Source: Cyathus striatus (Eukaryota; Basidiomycota; Agaricomycetes; Agaricales; Nidulariaceae). Taken from it: 64,000 nt of DNA. Of this stretch, positions 1 to 12,419 are shown one piece after another (the stretch's first letter is position 1; each line of letters opens with the position of its first letter). The notes beneath the pieces are model-generated. The model had not been told where the DNA came from, ran no database searches, and saw nothing but the letters and a program-made list of their open reading frames with translations. The stretch is from NCBI GenBank assembly GCA_025738555.1, contig JAOVFP010000004.1:1426001-1490000 (forward strand), written 5' to 3'. A program made the position numbers and the translations under genes.

Positions 1-19
1 CCTACACAGCAGGGAGGGG

Positions 20-560
20 ATAATGTTGCATTCGCTGTCGCTGAGAGGAGGGGAGTTCCATGAACGCCTATGCTGAGAGGGGAGGGAAGTTCCGTGATCG
101 CCCATGCGGAGCACCGTATTCGCCCACGCAAAGCGAGCCCAAGCCAAAGATATCGCCCATGCCGTCAAACATCTCAGGTGCTGCTAAAAAAAAATGCACG
201 AGATCAAATAGAGACCAAAAAAGATGAGACTTACTATCAATCCCAATGCTGTCCTGCCAACGTCCAACATCCAACATCCAACGCCCAACGCCCAATGCCT
301 AACGTGCTTGAAGTGCTAGATAGAGGGTTGCATATTGTGCAAGTGAGCAAGAAAGAAGGAGAGGGGAGGGGAGGGGAAGGAAGAAGTGTGTCATTGTTGC
401 GCAGTGCAAGTAGCGAGTCCGGATGTGTCCGATGATTTGGTCATGTGAGAAATCAAATCGATACACACAGACCATTAGCACGCACGGACCATTCCCACAC
501 ACAGACCATCAATGTGCACAGACCATTAGTACACAAACTATGACAATAAGACCTACACAT
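20..560. repeat. Short minisatellites, no gene
   Basis: Three small tandem arrays are visible. Two 33-bp units beginning GCTGAGAGG start at 40 and 72. A run of about 10-bp units of the type CAACATCCAA lies at about 259-303. Diverged units containing CACAGACCAT lie at about 465-530. Open frames here are made of repeats and carry no recognisable domain. Confidence 0.6.
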
Positions 561-599
561 ATGCATGGACCATGTCACGTGACTTTGATCATGTGATGT

Positions 600-850
600 C
601 TCGGGCTCGGAGCGATTTCTCAGTATATTCCCAGTGGACTCTCTGAGAGTCTCACTAATGGGAATTTAGTAAGAGTTTACTGAGATACAAAATTGTATGT
701 AATCTCACTGGACTCTCAGTAAATTCTCACTGGACTCTCTCCAGACTCTCAATACTCTCACTAAAATTAATGCTAATTCTCACCAGAGTCTCTGAGACTC
801 TCACTGGACTCTCACTGGACTCCAGTGAGACTGTGGGTCAGTGTAATGAC
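600..850. repeat. ACTCTCACTGG-type degenerate repeat array
   Basis: The motif ACTCTCACTGG and its inverse CCAGTGAGACT recur many times within 250 bp. The same motif family in the opposite orientation lies at 51,745-52,075. Both arrays sit beside KDZ-like transposase relics: upstream of the one at 1151, downstream of the one ending at 51,593. They may be subterminal repeats of that element class. Confidence 0.6.
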
Positions 851-1150
851 CTCCTTTTTTGCAATTATAAGTGAAGGGACAGAGTGGTATTTACAAAAAT
901 CAAGTGGGAAAGAGGCAGAAAGGGGAGGGAACTAGTCTATTTGGACAGGATTGACATATCCAGGCAACCCTGAACATGTTTAAGTCGGAGTAGGAATACA
1001 CAGGCACTAAATTTAGATGGGTGCCTCAGATAAGCTAAAAATACCCAAACACCCATGGGAAATCATCCAGACCCATCCAAGTTTGACTAAATTTGGATAA
1101 TATCTGTGGATATTTGTATACCAGCCATCCATGTGTAGCCTTAGTGTCTT

Positions 1151-2924
1151 ATGAGCCAAGCTGCACAAAATGCACTAAGTGAGTACCTCATTCATGACTC
1201 CACCCTACACAACAAGATCCAAGCTCAACTTGGCACAGTTCAAGGCTTTCAAGATTCTTCTCCAAGTAATGAGAACAACATTGATCATTTGACTCATGAT
1301 GATACTGATATCCCATTACATGCTGTGATCCAAGTTACTGTTGGTTGTGCACTGGGAGCTGATGCCAATCAAGCATCTTTTGTCATTACACACTTTACCC
1401 AGGGTGAGAATGGAACTGGAGGTCTTATAGCAGCAGGATTGGATGAGGACTTATGGCAATTTGATGACTCTGGGGAAAGATGGTTAATTGAAGGGAACTC
1501 AAGCTAGATACCAACTAGATACGTGCAATATTGATAGATTTGTGCTTTTTCTTGAAATTTATCCTACTTTTCTTGAAAAAAGTTGCATTCTATGTCATGC
1601 TCTACTGCTAAGCAACCAGGCTGCCATTATGCATGACAACCTATTGATTTAGCAATGCAATGGGGTCAGCGTTATGCATGACCATTGCCTCCATACACTC
1701 CAGTACAGTAGTGTAAATTTGTCTTGGATATTCTATCATATGGCACTTTTTCTTATGGGAATAACTTCAGCTACACCATGTATGGTATCAGGTTTCATAC
1801 CTACCTACAAAATCACCTTGAATGTCTGCCAGAAATGTGACAGAGTCTGAAAGTGTTAAATCAATATCTTGGTTATTTTGTAGACCAAATACTTGGGGAA
1901 GATTCTGTCACAAAGGGTGTTTGGCCTCATCAAACATATATAGATTTTCTTCTTCAGGTATGGAAAATAATGTTATCTTCTTGAGGATAAACATGCTGAT
2001 CACAGGTAGCATGCAGATAGCAGCTGAAGAATCAGTTGTGCAGATGGTTAATAAGCCTAGCTATGAGAGTCTGTGCAAGTTTTTATGAAATCCAAGAGAG
2101 GACAATGTGTCTGTGTTAATGCACATACCTGCAATTTATATGGTAGTCAGATATGAAGCTTGCACAAACCAAACTATCTCTACAGACATTGTCAGAATTT
2201 GCAATTGGATCACAATTCGCACACATGAAGTGCTTGTACAGTTTATAAATCAAAGTCCAATGTGCCCTGTGGATCTCAATATAGTACAGGATAACACCAA
2301 TTGGAAGACCATATATCATATTTTGTTACATAGAATTTTTAGCTAAATAATTTAATTAACTAGACTGGATCATGCTACAGTATGTCTATGGTATGATATA
2401 GACCCAAGTACCCTATGCTAAAGCATGATAAAACTGCAGATAAAACTGTGTCAGGAGCCAGAAGGGGTGGTCAGTGTGCCAAATATTTCAGCCAGTATTC
2501 TCAACAACATTTGACTGGTGGACTAATGGCAGTTTGGTGCACCCATTCAATTTACTATGGCTTCCATTGCATGCCAACTAGTGAAGGTCACAATGATGTG
2601 TTTTCAGCATTGTACACTCATTAAGCCATACCTCTGAAATGAGTGATATATGACTTTGCATGTGCCTCAGGTCCTTATTGTATGACAAAAGAAGGTGATT
2701 TCTTTGTGAACACAGATTTCATCATAGATCTCCTTCATGCGCCTGGTCATACAAAACATTCCCCTGCATGTTTTTTAAAAACATATGCAGGAGCTGATCT
2801 GAGACTAAAGTCCATCAATTCTAGTGCAGTGGAGTGTGGCAACTCTGTTCTTGCATGCATTAGAAAATCTGTTAGCTATATGGGTCAGTACAGAGCAATG
2901 CTCTACATGAAGACTTTCATTTAG
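1151..2924 (+). pseudogene. KDZ-like (Kyakuja-Dileera-Zisupton) transposase relic
   Basis: Several open blocks on the plus strand look like one decayed gene. The first (1151-1507, 118 codons) is polar and unrecognised. A middle block spans about 1822-2346. The last two (2415-2624 and 2643-2924) carry the motifs GGLMAVWCTHSIYYGFHC, YDFACASGPYC, HAPGHTKHSPACF and SSAVECGNS. This order (C/H pair, YDFAC, GHT.CS, AEQCN-like) is what I associate with the KDZ transposase core of Agaricomycetes. The blocks are in different frames and no splice plan joins them all, so I call it degenerate. The repeat array at 600-850 just upstream may be its end. It could instead be an intron-rich intact gene, but the AT-rich gaps make this unlikely. 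Confidence 0.55.
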
Positions 2925-4151
2925 ATAAACAATTGAGGTCAAACACTTAAACAATGTAAATCTTAATTAGTTCTATGTATATGTGATTGTATGCTTCCAC
3001 TTTGAATATGTATCAGCAATGGTACATGTTGACAGTGCTATTTTTATAATATGACTCATTTGACAACTACTTTCATGATATCTACTGGACTTCATTTAAG
3101 CTACTGATAAGTTCTATGTTCTGCTTGTGTTACTTCCCTCACAAAGACCACAATCATGCCTTGTGTTTCTAATCACCATGAATGCTCTTCTATGTGCTGA
3201 AAGAAGGCTCTATAAACAATTGCTGAGTATAGTACCATCGAGATGCTCTAGTTCTTCATGCTGTAAGACCCTAAGTAACATCTTTAAATGCCTAAGCACT
3301 TCATTCTTTTAGGTCTCACAATTATCACATGCTAAAGGTACTTCAATATTTTACACCACCATGTAGATAATGAAAGATTCACCATGCTGGCTGACAGTCT
3401 AACCATTACTGACTTGTATCAATAAATTGGTATAAAACAGTATTAAATACATCACAAATACCACACCACTTTCTCCTCAAACCTCTGTTTTTACCACTTT
3501 AATTGCATTCACTTCACAATGTCATTCCAATGAATACTGCCCCACAAGGATCTGGCAACTCTGCATTACCCAGGGATGCATCAGGCTCTGGGAGTGTACA
3601 GGTACATGATGAACCTATGCAGTTCATTCAAACCATTGTCTTTCTGACATTATATATCAGGTGCTGGCTAATATGTTCAGTACCTTGCCCTCTAGGAGGC
3701 CAGAGGTAAGTGAACTAACTACATAATATAATTCAATGATGGTTTATCTAAAATTACACATTAGCTAGTTAATTCTCAATTACTGCTGTGTCTGATAGAT
3801 CCATGATTGCTGCCTGCAGAGAGTGGGTCATCTTTTATATGGTTTGCAGGGAATGGGCAAGATATCCCATGTTAAATAGTGGTAAACTGGTCATATTACT
3901 TTTAGATAAATGCTGATATATTAGGTCATGTCAGCTCCCAAATGAATGGCACATAAGGATAGATGGGAACAGGGATGAAGCCAATGGGCTCATTTATGCA
4001 TCTCTCTGTCAAGGTTGCTGCAAGTGATACAATTACCAAATTTGACATTTGTTTTGCAAGCTTGACCATGAAGCCCTTATGGTCCTATATAATGAGTGCA
4101 GGATCAAGAACTGGACTTACTGTGGCTACAGTGTAGATTGAAGACAGCTCC
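2925..4151. other. AT-rich spacer, no recognised gene
   Basis: No convincing gene. A 68-codon open frame at 3503-3709 has no known motif. This stretch probably belongs to the flank or tail of the KDZ-like relic. The TA-flanked DDE transposon begins at its right edge. Confidence 0.4.
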
Positions 4152-4153
4152 TA

Positions 4154-7100
4154 TGGTGCACATCACTTAGTCACCACAACTTTTGTACAAGGAAAATTTC
4201 TCACACTATTGAGACCCTTTTCCTTATCCCTCTTGTAGAAATGCTTATTTTAATGAACTGAGTAAATCCTCAAGAGCATTTGTCTAAATTCTCAAAACTA
4301 AGCAAGTTATATTTTTGATTGATGGCTGATTTTGCCATATTACCATATATGGAAGGTATTACTAAATAAGGTAGTATTAGTCAGCAGATCTAAGTGTCCA
4401 TCTGCCTTGCAAGACTTTCTGGGATCCTGCAATGGGATGTGTATCATTGAGAACTAAAGTTGTGAACCTCCTTCTGAGCATCTCATGCATTCAATCCATG
4501 TTCATGTGCAGATATCCAATGGAATACTCTGTGCTCCCATTTCCAAATGGTTTCTACTGGCACTGATGCAAGAGCCTTCAGCATATTTTCCTGTAAAGTT
4601 TTAAAGGTATAGTCACATTTCTTGTGAAGATACCTTTTAACTGCTCCCCAGAAGAACTCAATAAAATTAAGTCCACAATGAAATTTTGGAAGGACAATAC
4701 AAAGGTGTCCTGCAGCCTCTATCACTTCAACAACAAGTGATTTTTGTTCTTGAAAATCTGGCTGTAATTCAAGAATTTGTTTTGCACAGCATGCAGTTGC
4801 ATTGGTATCACATTTTCCAGTTGAGTCATCTTTTGTTTTTCTGCATTGCATCTTAAGGCCTTGGTTAAATAGTCCCCTTTCAATAAGCACCTGTTTCATT
4901 CCCTTAGCCTCACCAAGGAATTGAGGGTGACCAGGAGGAAAGACCATAGACTGTGAGACTTTGATTCCATGCTCAGTAATAAACCACCCATTTCGCATTT
5001 TTGACTGTTTTCCTCCAGGGTTCATATTCATCTGGTTGACAAGCAGGGCATCTTCTGCATATGCAGAATGACCTTGGGAATTATCAACCATCATGAGCAT
5101 TTGGTAACCTGGTGGGTGTGCCTTCTCAAATGCCAGAATGATCTTTTCTTTAATCTGAGATGTGTATTAATATTACACACAGATATTCTTCATGCAAAAA
5201 TTACCTGTTTCACAAACATTTCACCATTCCAGTACCCATCATAATTTTTCCCATATTCTATTGTCTGACTTGCTTCTTTGAGCAAGCCAACTGTCAAACA
5301 GATGACATCTGATTGATACAATCCTCTTCCTGCACCCTTCTTCTTCAATGGTTGCTCTCCTTTCCAAACCCAAGAGTGATCCATTCCATCATTTGCCTGA
5401 GCCATCATTTCATCCTGTGCTACCAGCACAAGAGGCCATTCCCCTGGAGCAAGTTTTGGTTGGATTTCTATCAAGACATCTCCAACCTTGAATTTTATGA
5501 GACGAGGTTCAGATATTCTGAATTCAGGTATGAACTTATTCTGTTGAGTGCCAATTACATCTTGTCTTTCATGGCTATCATAATAGATTGCCTTCTTATG
5601 TGCTGTGTAATGAAATCCTTCCTTTAATAGCCAATGCCTTGCAGTTACCAGGGATATTCCCTTTGTAACTTTCATGTGAATGTGAGGGATAAGCTCCAGT
5701 TGAAGGTACTGCACTAACCCCTTTGGCATCTCATTTTGAATGACATTAGTGAGATATTTTTTTGATTCGTCTGGAAGAAGCTTGTTTTGTGTGAACAAAG
5801 CAAGCTTCTTTGGGTCCATTGACCATTTATTTGTGTGCAGATATGCTCTCAGTTCTGTGCACACTTCCAGGTCATCAAGAAGCAAGAAGACTTTCCCATG
5901 TGCTCCCCTTTTTGACACAGGAAGCTCTTGTGAATTTATCCTGGCTGTCACCCATCCCCTCACAAGTCATCCTCCATATTCCCTCACAAATTTGTGACTC
6001 TCTGCAGCAATCTCTGAAGCCTCAATAAACTTGCAAGTGCTTTTCACTTGATGGTGAAGACAACTTTGGATTGCATGTGCCTGATATGCTTGCAGCCCAT
6101 TGTGGCCCACATCAAATACATCTCGTTTTGAAGCAATAAGTTTATCATTAGCAGTGAGTTCCTCTTTCAGCATTTCTCTTTTTTGTGCTTTCTTTTTCTT
6201 TCTGGCATCAAAAGTTGAAACAGAGAGCTTGCAGCACTTCAGTGGGGGTGGTGGAATCACATTTTTTGCACTGGTAAGCTGTATCTGATCCCTGTGCTCA
6301 TCCTCATTATCTGACAGCCATTCTTCACCATTATCTTCATCATCACTGAAATCTGAGAAATATCCTCAGAATGAATCATCAATTCCCTTGTCAATTTCCA
6401 CTAAAATTTCATCAACAACAACATTCTCCTCTTGCAGCTCATTGGTGCGACATTTTGGATTAACTGTGAAAAATGACCAGAAATGAGCTGCAGAATTACT
6501 GTTATATTCTCATTGTAAGTGCACATATTTTACTATTAATTTGAATTATTGAATACCTTCATCTTATAATTGCATCCTTAGTTTCCTTATCATGAAGCAA
6601 TTTTGCATGGTGCCTCTGTGTTCAGCCTGACATGCCATTGTACCCAAGAAAGTGCTGGGACTCCACCTTCTTCCAGAATCTTGCAGGTTTGTTTGCAAGA
6701 ATCCTTTCATAATGTGTTGGCCTGCTTAACACATCCAAGTCTGCACAAAGCTGACATTCATGCTGCAAACTCTCCAAAACTTCATGTGGTGCCAGTTCCT
6801 CCAAGTCTGCATCTGTTTCCCTATCCACCACACCCTCTTTGTCTTCATCCAGCCAATCCAACATCTCATTCTCTGAATCTGAGAGTTCATGATTCACACC
6901 ACCTGTCCATGTTGTGCAGTTATCATACTCCATTGGCCCCACAGGTTCAATTTCATTAAGCCCCAGGCTGTTGAGTGCTCCAGTAGCCCCAGCAGTGGTA
7001 CCAGTATGTTGAACATGTTGCTGTTGAGAGCTTTGACCCATTTGGCATATCTTGTTCTGATGTGCTCAGCCTTCTCGTGCTCGAGCTGCTGCATCCTGTT

Positions 7101-7337
7101 TTGCCTTCAGACTTCTTATATTGACCCATTAGAATGGCAATAGTATAAGAATAGTTGAATAGTAAGAAGCATGGCTGTAACTACTGTCTACCTATCACAT
7201 TGGTGTCATTTCACCTCATTTCATGGTGTCTTGAAAATCAATAAAAATGTCAAAAATCCATCATCAAAATTTCAAAAAATTTCCAGCATCAAATTTGCTG
7301 CTGTCCAAAATAAGTGGTGACTAAGTGATGTGCACCA
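4154..7337 (-). mobile_element. Complete DDE transposon with 24-bp TIRs and TA duplication
   Basis: A perfect 24-bp inverted repeat lies at 4154-4177 and 7314-7337; it begins TGGTGCACATCACTTAG. Each end is flanked by TA (4152-4153 and 7338-7339), the target duplication expected of Tc1/mariner/IS630-like elements. The 3184-bp interior holds one recognisable gene, the minus-strand DDE transposase. The ends look recent but the transposase has in-frame TGA codons, so this copy is non-autonomous unless complemented. The central interior is AT-rich and CpG-poor. Confidence 0.85.
4483..7041 (-). pseudogene. DDE (Tc1/IS630-like) transposase, broken by two TGA stops
   Basis: The N-terminal block is 7041-6622 (acidic, ending near residues KKVESQHFLGYN). 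It is probably followed by an intron, then a continuous frame from about 6465. The catalytic residues appear as VAQDEMMAQANDG (D near 5414), MMVDNSQGH (D near 5085) and LNFIEFFW (E near 4659). A 50-bp GT-AG intron (5204-5155) joins VKQ to IKEKI just before the second Asp. Two in-frame TGA codons interrupt it, at 6368-6366 and 5969-5967. Related proteins I recall have Arg at the second, so CGA-to-TGA is likely. The D-to-E spacing of about 142 residues is long for Tc1 but usual for this basidiomycete branch as I remember it. The gene lies wholly between the TIRs. Confidence 0.8.
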
Positions 7338-7339
7338 TA

Positions 7340-8754
7340 CAAGGTGACAACATAGATGTAATACTGTTCCAGATGTCTGCCTGTCTAGATCAGTTGCAGG
7401 AGGGTATTTGATAATGTAGTGATTTTGTATCAACACAATAACAATTGAATATTCTTGGCTTGATAATTATATAAGTGATTCATAGTAGTAAATTAGTGGT
7501 ATGTGTAAAATGTCACTGATCAAAAATACTACATGGAATAGAAAACCTTAGAAAAAGATGATATTTTCACCACATCCAATATTGGCTCAATGCATGTAAG
7601 TTATGTTCACAGCATTGTACACATTCATTTTCAGAATATAAATACATGATGCAAACATGAATATTCACATATACATGCTCAGTGCACTGGGGGGCATGGG
7701 AAATAACATATATGACTAGCAATACATACCACAGATGCTCACAGCATTTTAATTAGTATTCTGGTAGATTACAGTACATTGGAGGCATCCAAATGAATGT
7801 TCATAAATATTGTTATTCAGAACACATTAGACAGATTGGGAAATTCAATATAGCCAGGGTGTCATCTGATACACCCTCAGATAAAGTCTGTTATCAAATA
7901 CACAAATGACTAGCATATCTATGTTTTTTATTATGAAATGCTGTATTGTACTCAAGATGCTATAGTAGTTTTTATATATAGTGGTAACAAGCAAAGTTGA
8001 TTATGATGGTACAATATATGTACCCCATGAAATGTAGAAAGTTTCCAGAAGTGAGTACACAAATTTGGCTCACTTATCATTATTATATAAAGAAATAAGG
8101 CCAGCAAGCAGCATTGCCCACTACCCCTTATTATTCTATTTAGTAAGACTTATTGATGAATAACACAACTGCTATTAAAATAGACAAAAAATCAATGTTC
8201 TTTTGGTTGTTGGATAGAGTGTGTAAGTGGGGACACTAAGAACAGGGGCACATAAAGAGATGAGGATGGATGTAAGATGGGGGTAGGGGAAGAGATGAGT
8301 ATGGAAGTAATGGTTGTAGAGGTCACATCTTCAAGTGGTGATATCATTCTTCCACCCCCACCCCCTACCCCCTTCAAAACAGATCCCTTCACTGTGCTCT
8401 ATACCTTCAGAGTCAGTGCACCATCAAACTCATCCAGTTGAACCTCTGCCTTCCTCATCAACACCTCTTGCTCCCACTCGTCATCAGCATCATATACCAC
8501 CATTTTCATCTATCCCTCTTCTTCCCTCCATGCATGTTCCCTAGCTGGTGAAAGGTAATCTGTATCATGTCCAGAATGGGCCATTGTAGGTCCTAGTAGT
8601 TGTTAAGGAAGATAGGGCTCTGAAGTTCCAGGGTCAATACTCTGTCCAATGTTTCATCAATCCTCCCAACTTTTCAGACTTGCACAACCTTTTTTTCCTT
8701 TGTGCCACTTTTTTCATTTGTGCTACTTTTTCAGTACTTTACACTCCCCCCCAA
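7340..8754. other. AT-rich, CpG-free spacer
   Basis: No gene recognised. By eye I find no CG dinucleotide between about 7084 and 8478. A short stretch near 8085-8130 (AGAAATAAGGCCAGCAAGC) resembles part of the repeat seen inverted at 57,175-57,215 and, more weakly, at about 10,620. Short proline- and serine-rich open frames at 8192-8544 are low complexity. Confidence 0.5.
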
Positions 8755-8985
8755 TTTCTGGATGGACTCCAGATAGACAAGAAAATGTCTGGAATTTCCA
8801 GGTGGACTCCATATGAAAATGAGATTTTCCTGATGGAATCCATATAGAACACAGAATTTCCAGATGGAGTCCAGGTGGACATGATATTTTCCTGACAATG
8901 TCCTCATTGAGTCCATGTCTAACAACAAATTTTCCAGGTGGAATCCTAATGGACTTGACATTTTCCAGTGAAGTCCACCATTATT
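8755..8985. repeat. Degenerate TTTCCAGGTGGACTCCA tandem repeat
   Basis: Five to six diverged units of roughly 35-45 bp share TTTCC(A/T)G followed by a (G/A)TGGA(C/A)TCC core. The opposing open frames across it (such as 8731-9105 minus) are repeat translations, not genes. Confidence 0.6.
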
Positions 8986-10152
8986 TGATTGATTACAAGA
9001 CCATTTGAAGTAAAATAAAGTAATAAAAGAGTGAAAAAAACATAATATTCTATGTATATATCCTGCCCTCCCTGCCTTCCTCAAGAATGTTTCCCATGCT
9101 CCCACTGCATGTCATTGTTGTTGCACTGCCCCCTCCTTATCAGGGGAGCAGGGGTGTGTATATGCATGGATGAAGGGGGGTGCAATGAAGAGGGGAGGGA
9201 GTGAGTGACATGAGGGGAGGTGCATGACAGTGCAGTGGGTGCAACACTGACAATGACAAAGGAGGGGACTGATGATGAGAGGGTTGTGCACCCCCCTCCC
9301 CATGCCATCATGTACCCCCCTCATTATTGTGTACCCCCCAATGCTGTCATGCACCCTCTGCACTGTTGTGCCCCTCTGCATGCTGTTGTGTACCCCAGTC
9401 CTGCCCCAACAAAGCCTCAATGTAATCTTGATGCATCTCACCACATTGCATTCTTATTCTCCTGAACAATATCTGTGTCTATGCAGTGTCCACTATTGCA
9501 CATACCTACAGTGACATGGATGGCCTTATCACCTGCTGGGAGCTGTGCACAGAGTATCTGAGGGAAGATGAACAGTGTGATGGTAAACAATGTTGGCAAG
9601 TGGAAGTGAGAGGGGTTGAGGAGAGGGTTGTAGGACAAGCCAGAGGGGGCTATTCATGCACTGGTTCAACAGCCAGCAATTACTTGCATTCCAGAGGCAT
9701 AGACTGAAGATGACAAAGTACAAGCTTAAGAATTACACAGTCACAGACCAAGTGCCATAGGAGATGGCATAGTGAGTGTGTCCCCCAATGTTATATTCTC
9801 CCCTACACCCCTCTCTCTCTCAACTAGCAAGGGCAGCACCCTCCATCATTGCTCCTCCTTCCCCCTCATACTACCATCTTCTCTCTACCTCACTTACTCA
9901 TCTCCAACCTCCATGTATACCTCCCTTGCAACAACACTCACTTCTCAAATGGCTCTTGTTCATGTCCTACTCTGACTTCCCCCTCTTGGTCCCAAAAAAG
10001 TTGCACTGACATCAACAAGAGTTGGGTGCTACCAAATAAAAGTGGACTTGGGCTGCCATATGAGACTGATGGGATTAGCATGTGTTAGGTGCTGTTGTTT
10101 CTGCTCTATAATGAGTGGGCTGAGAAATTGGTGACTGAGAATAACATATTTG
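8986..10152. other. Low-complexity C-rich/T-rich spacer
   Basis: Overlapping short frames on both strands (9081-9514, 9772-10,088) encode Pro, Ser, His and Cys runs from CCCCTC/GTACCCCC tracts. No domain is recognised and no splice sites support a gene. Confidence 0.5.
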
Positions 10153-10490
10153 GTATGTCAATGTAGGTTAATTGAGTTTAATGCACTGCAGTTGATGTTT
10201 GCTCATGTTTATAGACTGGACTTGCATCAAAGAAAATATGCTAAAGAGCCTTCCTTGCACTTTTTCTGATCACAAAAACACATCCAGAGTAAAGGTATAT
10301 ATCCAATATATATATTTCTTACAGTGTTTTTAGTTAGATATAAGAAATAATTCACTTAAAGCAACATCTTTTGCTATGTCAATGCACAGTAGTTGATGTT
10401 TGTTCATATTTACAGACCAGACTGCATTGAAATAAATATGCTATAGTGACTTGTGCTAATCAAAAAACACATCCAGAGTAAAGTTAAATT
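10153..10490 (+). repeat. Diverged direct duplication, ~120-145 bp units
   Basis: The segment 10,153-10,300 (containing TATGTCAATG, GTTGATGTTTG, ACACATCCAGAGTAAAG) recurs at 10,375-10,485 with substitutions and small gaps. The two copies are about 220 bp apart. No coding capacity is seen. Confidence 0.6.
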
Positions 10491-10883
10491 TCAAGATGTA
10501 CCAATTTCGAAAATCTTAAAATGAAGGTGTGCTGTTTCAAAAATCAAGGTGTACTAATTTCAAAATTTTGAAGGTATACCAAAGATGACCAAAGACATTG
10601 GTTTTTACCCAGTATGTGTGCCATAGACCCAGCTGCTTGCCACCCTTGTTTTTTGAATATTATATTATTCTGAAAGGACATGCCAATTACCAGACTCCAA
10701 GCCAGTTGTATTGTACATAAGTTGCCAATGCTGTTAGCACCAAAGAAGTGGAACTTGCTACTAGTATCCTCTTCTTATGTTATAATAACATCAAAACCAA
10801 CACTTTTGAATCACCTATATCAAATATATTATACACATTGACAGATGTTTAAATTTCATGAAATAACTACATACTTTTCAGTC

Positions 10884-12240
10884 TCAACTATCAGCATGCA
10901 TTTCTGAAGTTACTGTAGTCACTTTGGCACTTATAGGCTTGTGAGAGAATATAATGCCATTCATAGCAACCTGTGCATGATTAATATTATTACCAGATCC
11001 ACCTTCAACATTGCAAGGACTCAATCCTCTTGTTGTTACCACATCACTTGATGTACCAAGTGCAACATGGACTATAACAAGTGAGAACACAATCCCTATG
11101 ATTTGAGCAACCTATGAAAAAGATTGACAACACACAATATAATATGTAGCTACATAAACTTACCATATCCAAAGCAATGTACTGTGCATAGTTACCACTA
11201 AGGTATAACACAAGCAGTATGGCCAGACAAATTGAGTAAATTGATCCGGATTCTATAATCACCATAGCAGCAGAATTAAGGCTCTGGCCTTCAATTTGAA
11301 ATTGATGTCATGTTTGGTAACTTGTCCACCAGATGCAACCTGCTATAAGCACTACAAGATATTTATGTTACTTCATTGTGGTCATTCAGTTAGTTTTAAG
11401 AAGAACATACAGGTTGAGGTAAAGTTCATAAAGAGTGTTAAGGAGAAGAAAGATCCAATCCATTGCTGGAGTTCTTTTACAAAGACAGGATCATTTGGAG
11501 ATGTAAGGAAACAGGCTCGGAGACCTTATATTGTCACACCTATTGTACATGCAACAGTGTATTAGACTCTGCGTTATTTCAGCATCTAATCTCATAAGTG
11601 ACGAGCTCACCAATACTAGCAATAAAACATGTCAAAATGGGATATACAACTTGTTTATCACCACTCCACACTAAATAAAGCTGGTATAGCTGTCAAATGA
11701 AAAATTCATGTCAGTTTCATATTATTCATAATTTTCATTCTTATGATAAAAGCATCTCTGACCAAAGTCTGTGATGTATAGGCTACAGTTTTCACCAGAT
11801 ATATGGCAGTGTTGACTTGTATGAGATACATTTCTATACTCTCCTTGGAATCCCAATGAGTGATGAAGACATCAAAAATGTGCTGCAGGTCAGCTGAAAT
11901 ATGCTACAGGAGTAAAACTAGTGAGACCATTTACCACAAATATAATGTTTAAACAAAATTTACAATAGTGGCAAGAGTGAACATTAATATAGATACAAAC
12001 AAGAGCCTTTTGTGAATTACATAACCAGTGGATTTTCTGAACTTTTTCAATAAGATGGTCATTGAAGATATGAATAGTGTTATGAAGATTCCTATTGATG
12101 GATACATTAATTCGTGACTGTAATGATGGTTGACTGGTTATCCATACCATAGAATAAAGATTCAGCAAAAATTGAAGCAAGGGTTATTTCACTGAGGCTT
12201 ATTGAGCCCATAGTCTTTGGCATTGTCAAACTGGGAAACA
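10884..12240 (-). pseudogene. Fungal 7-TM membrane protein, probably degraded
   Basis: The 3' exons are clear. The frame entering at about 11,300 reads LNSAAMVIIESGSIYSICL and a hydrophobic helix to DM. A 52-bp GT-AG intron (11,163-11,112) then joins VAQIIGIVFSLVIVHVALG, followed by a polar C-terminal tail ending at 10,884. This (V/I)ESxxxY...LVIVxVxLG pattern is what I recall from a large Agaricomycete family of seven-helix proteins of unknown function. A possible N-terminal exon at about 12,240-12,150 encodes ISLSEITLASIFAESLFYG. The middle helices are scattered among frames at 11,890-12,180 and I could not join them, so the gene may be broken or have several small introns. No enzymatic motif is seen. 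The family's function is unknown. Confidence 0.5.
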
Positions 12241-12419
12241 AGATTGTGGAATATAATAGGGGTGACTTGTGACCATTGAAAGGTGTCATACATGAACTTA
12301 TATCATAAACTGTCCATCTTAAAATATTTTCTGACATTAGTAACTAACATATGTAGATCAGTATCATTCTGGTGATGCTATTCATATGCACACCAATAAT
12401 AAGTGTGTCAAGATGTGTA

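Noticed and set aside
70..435. 121-codon open frame
   Set aside because: It runs through minisatellites, is countered by equally long frames on the other strand, and has no motif.
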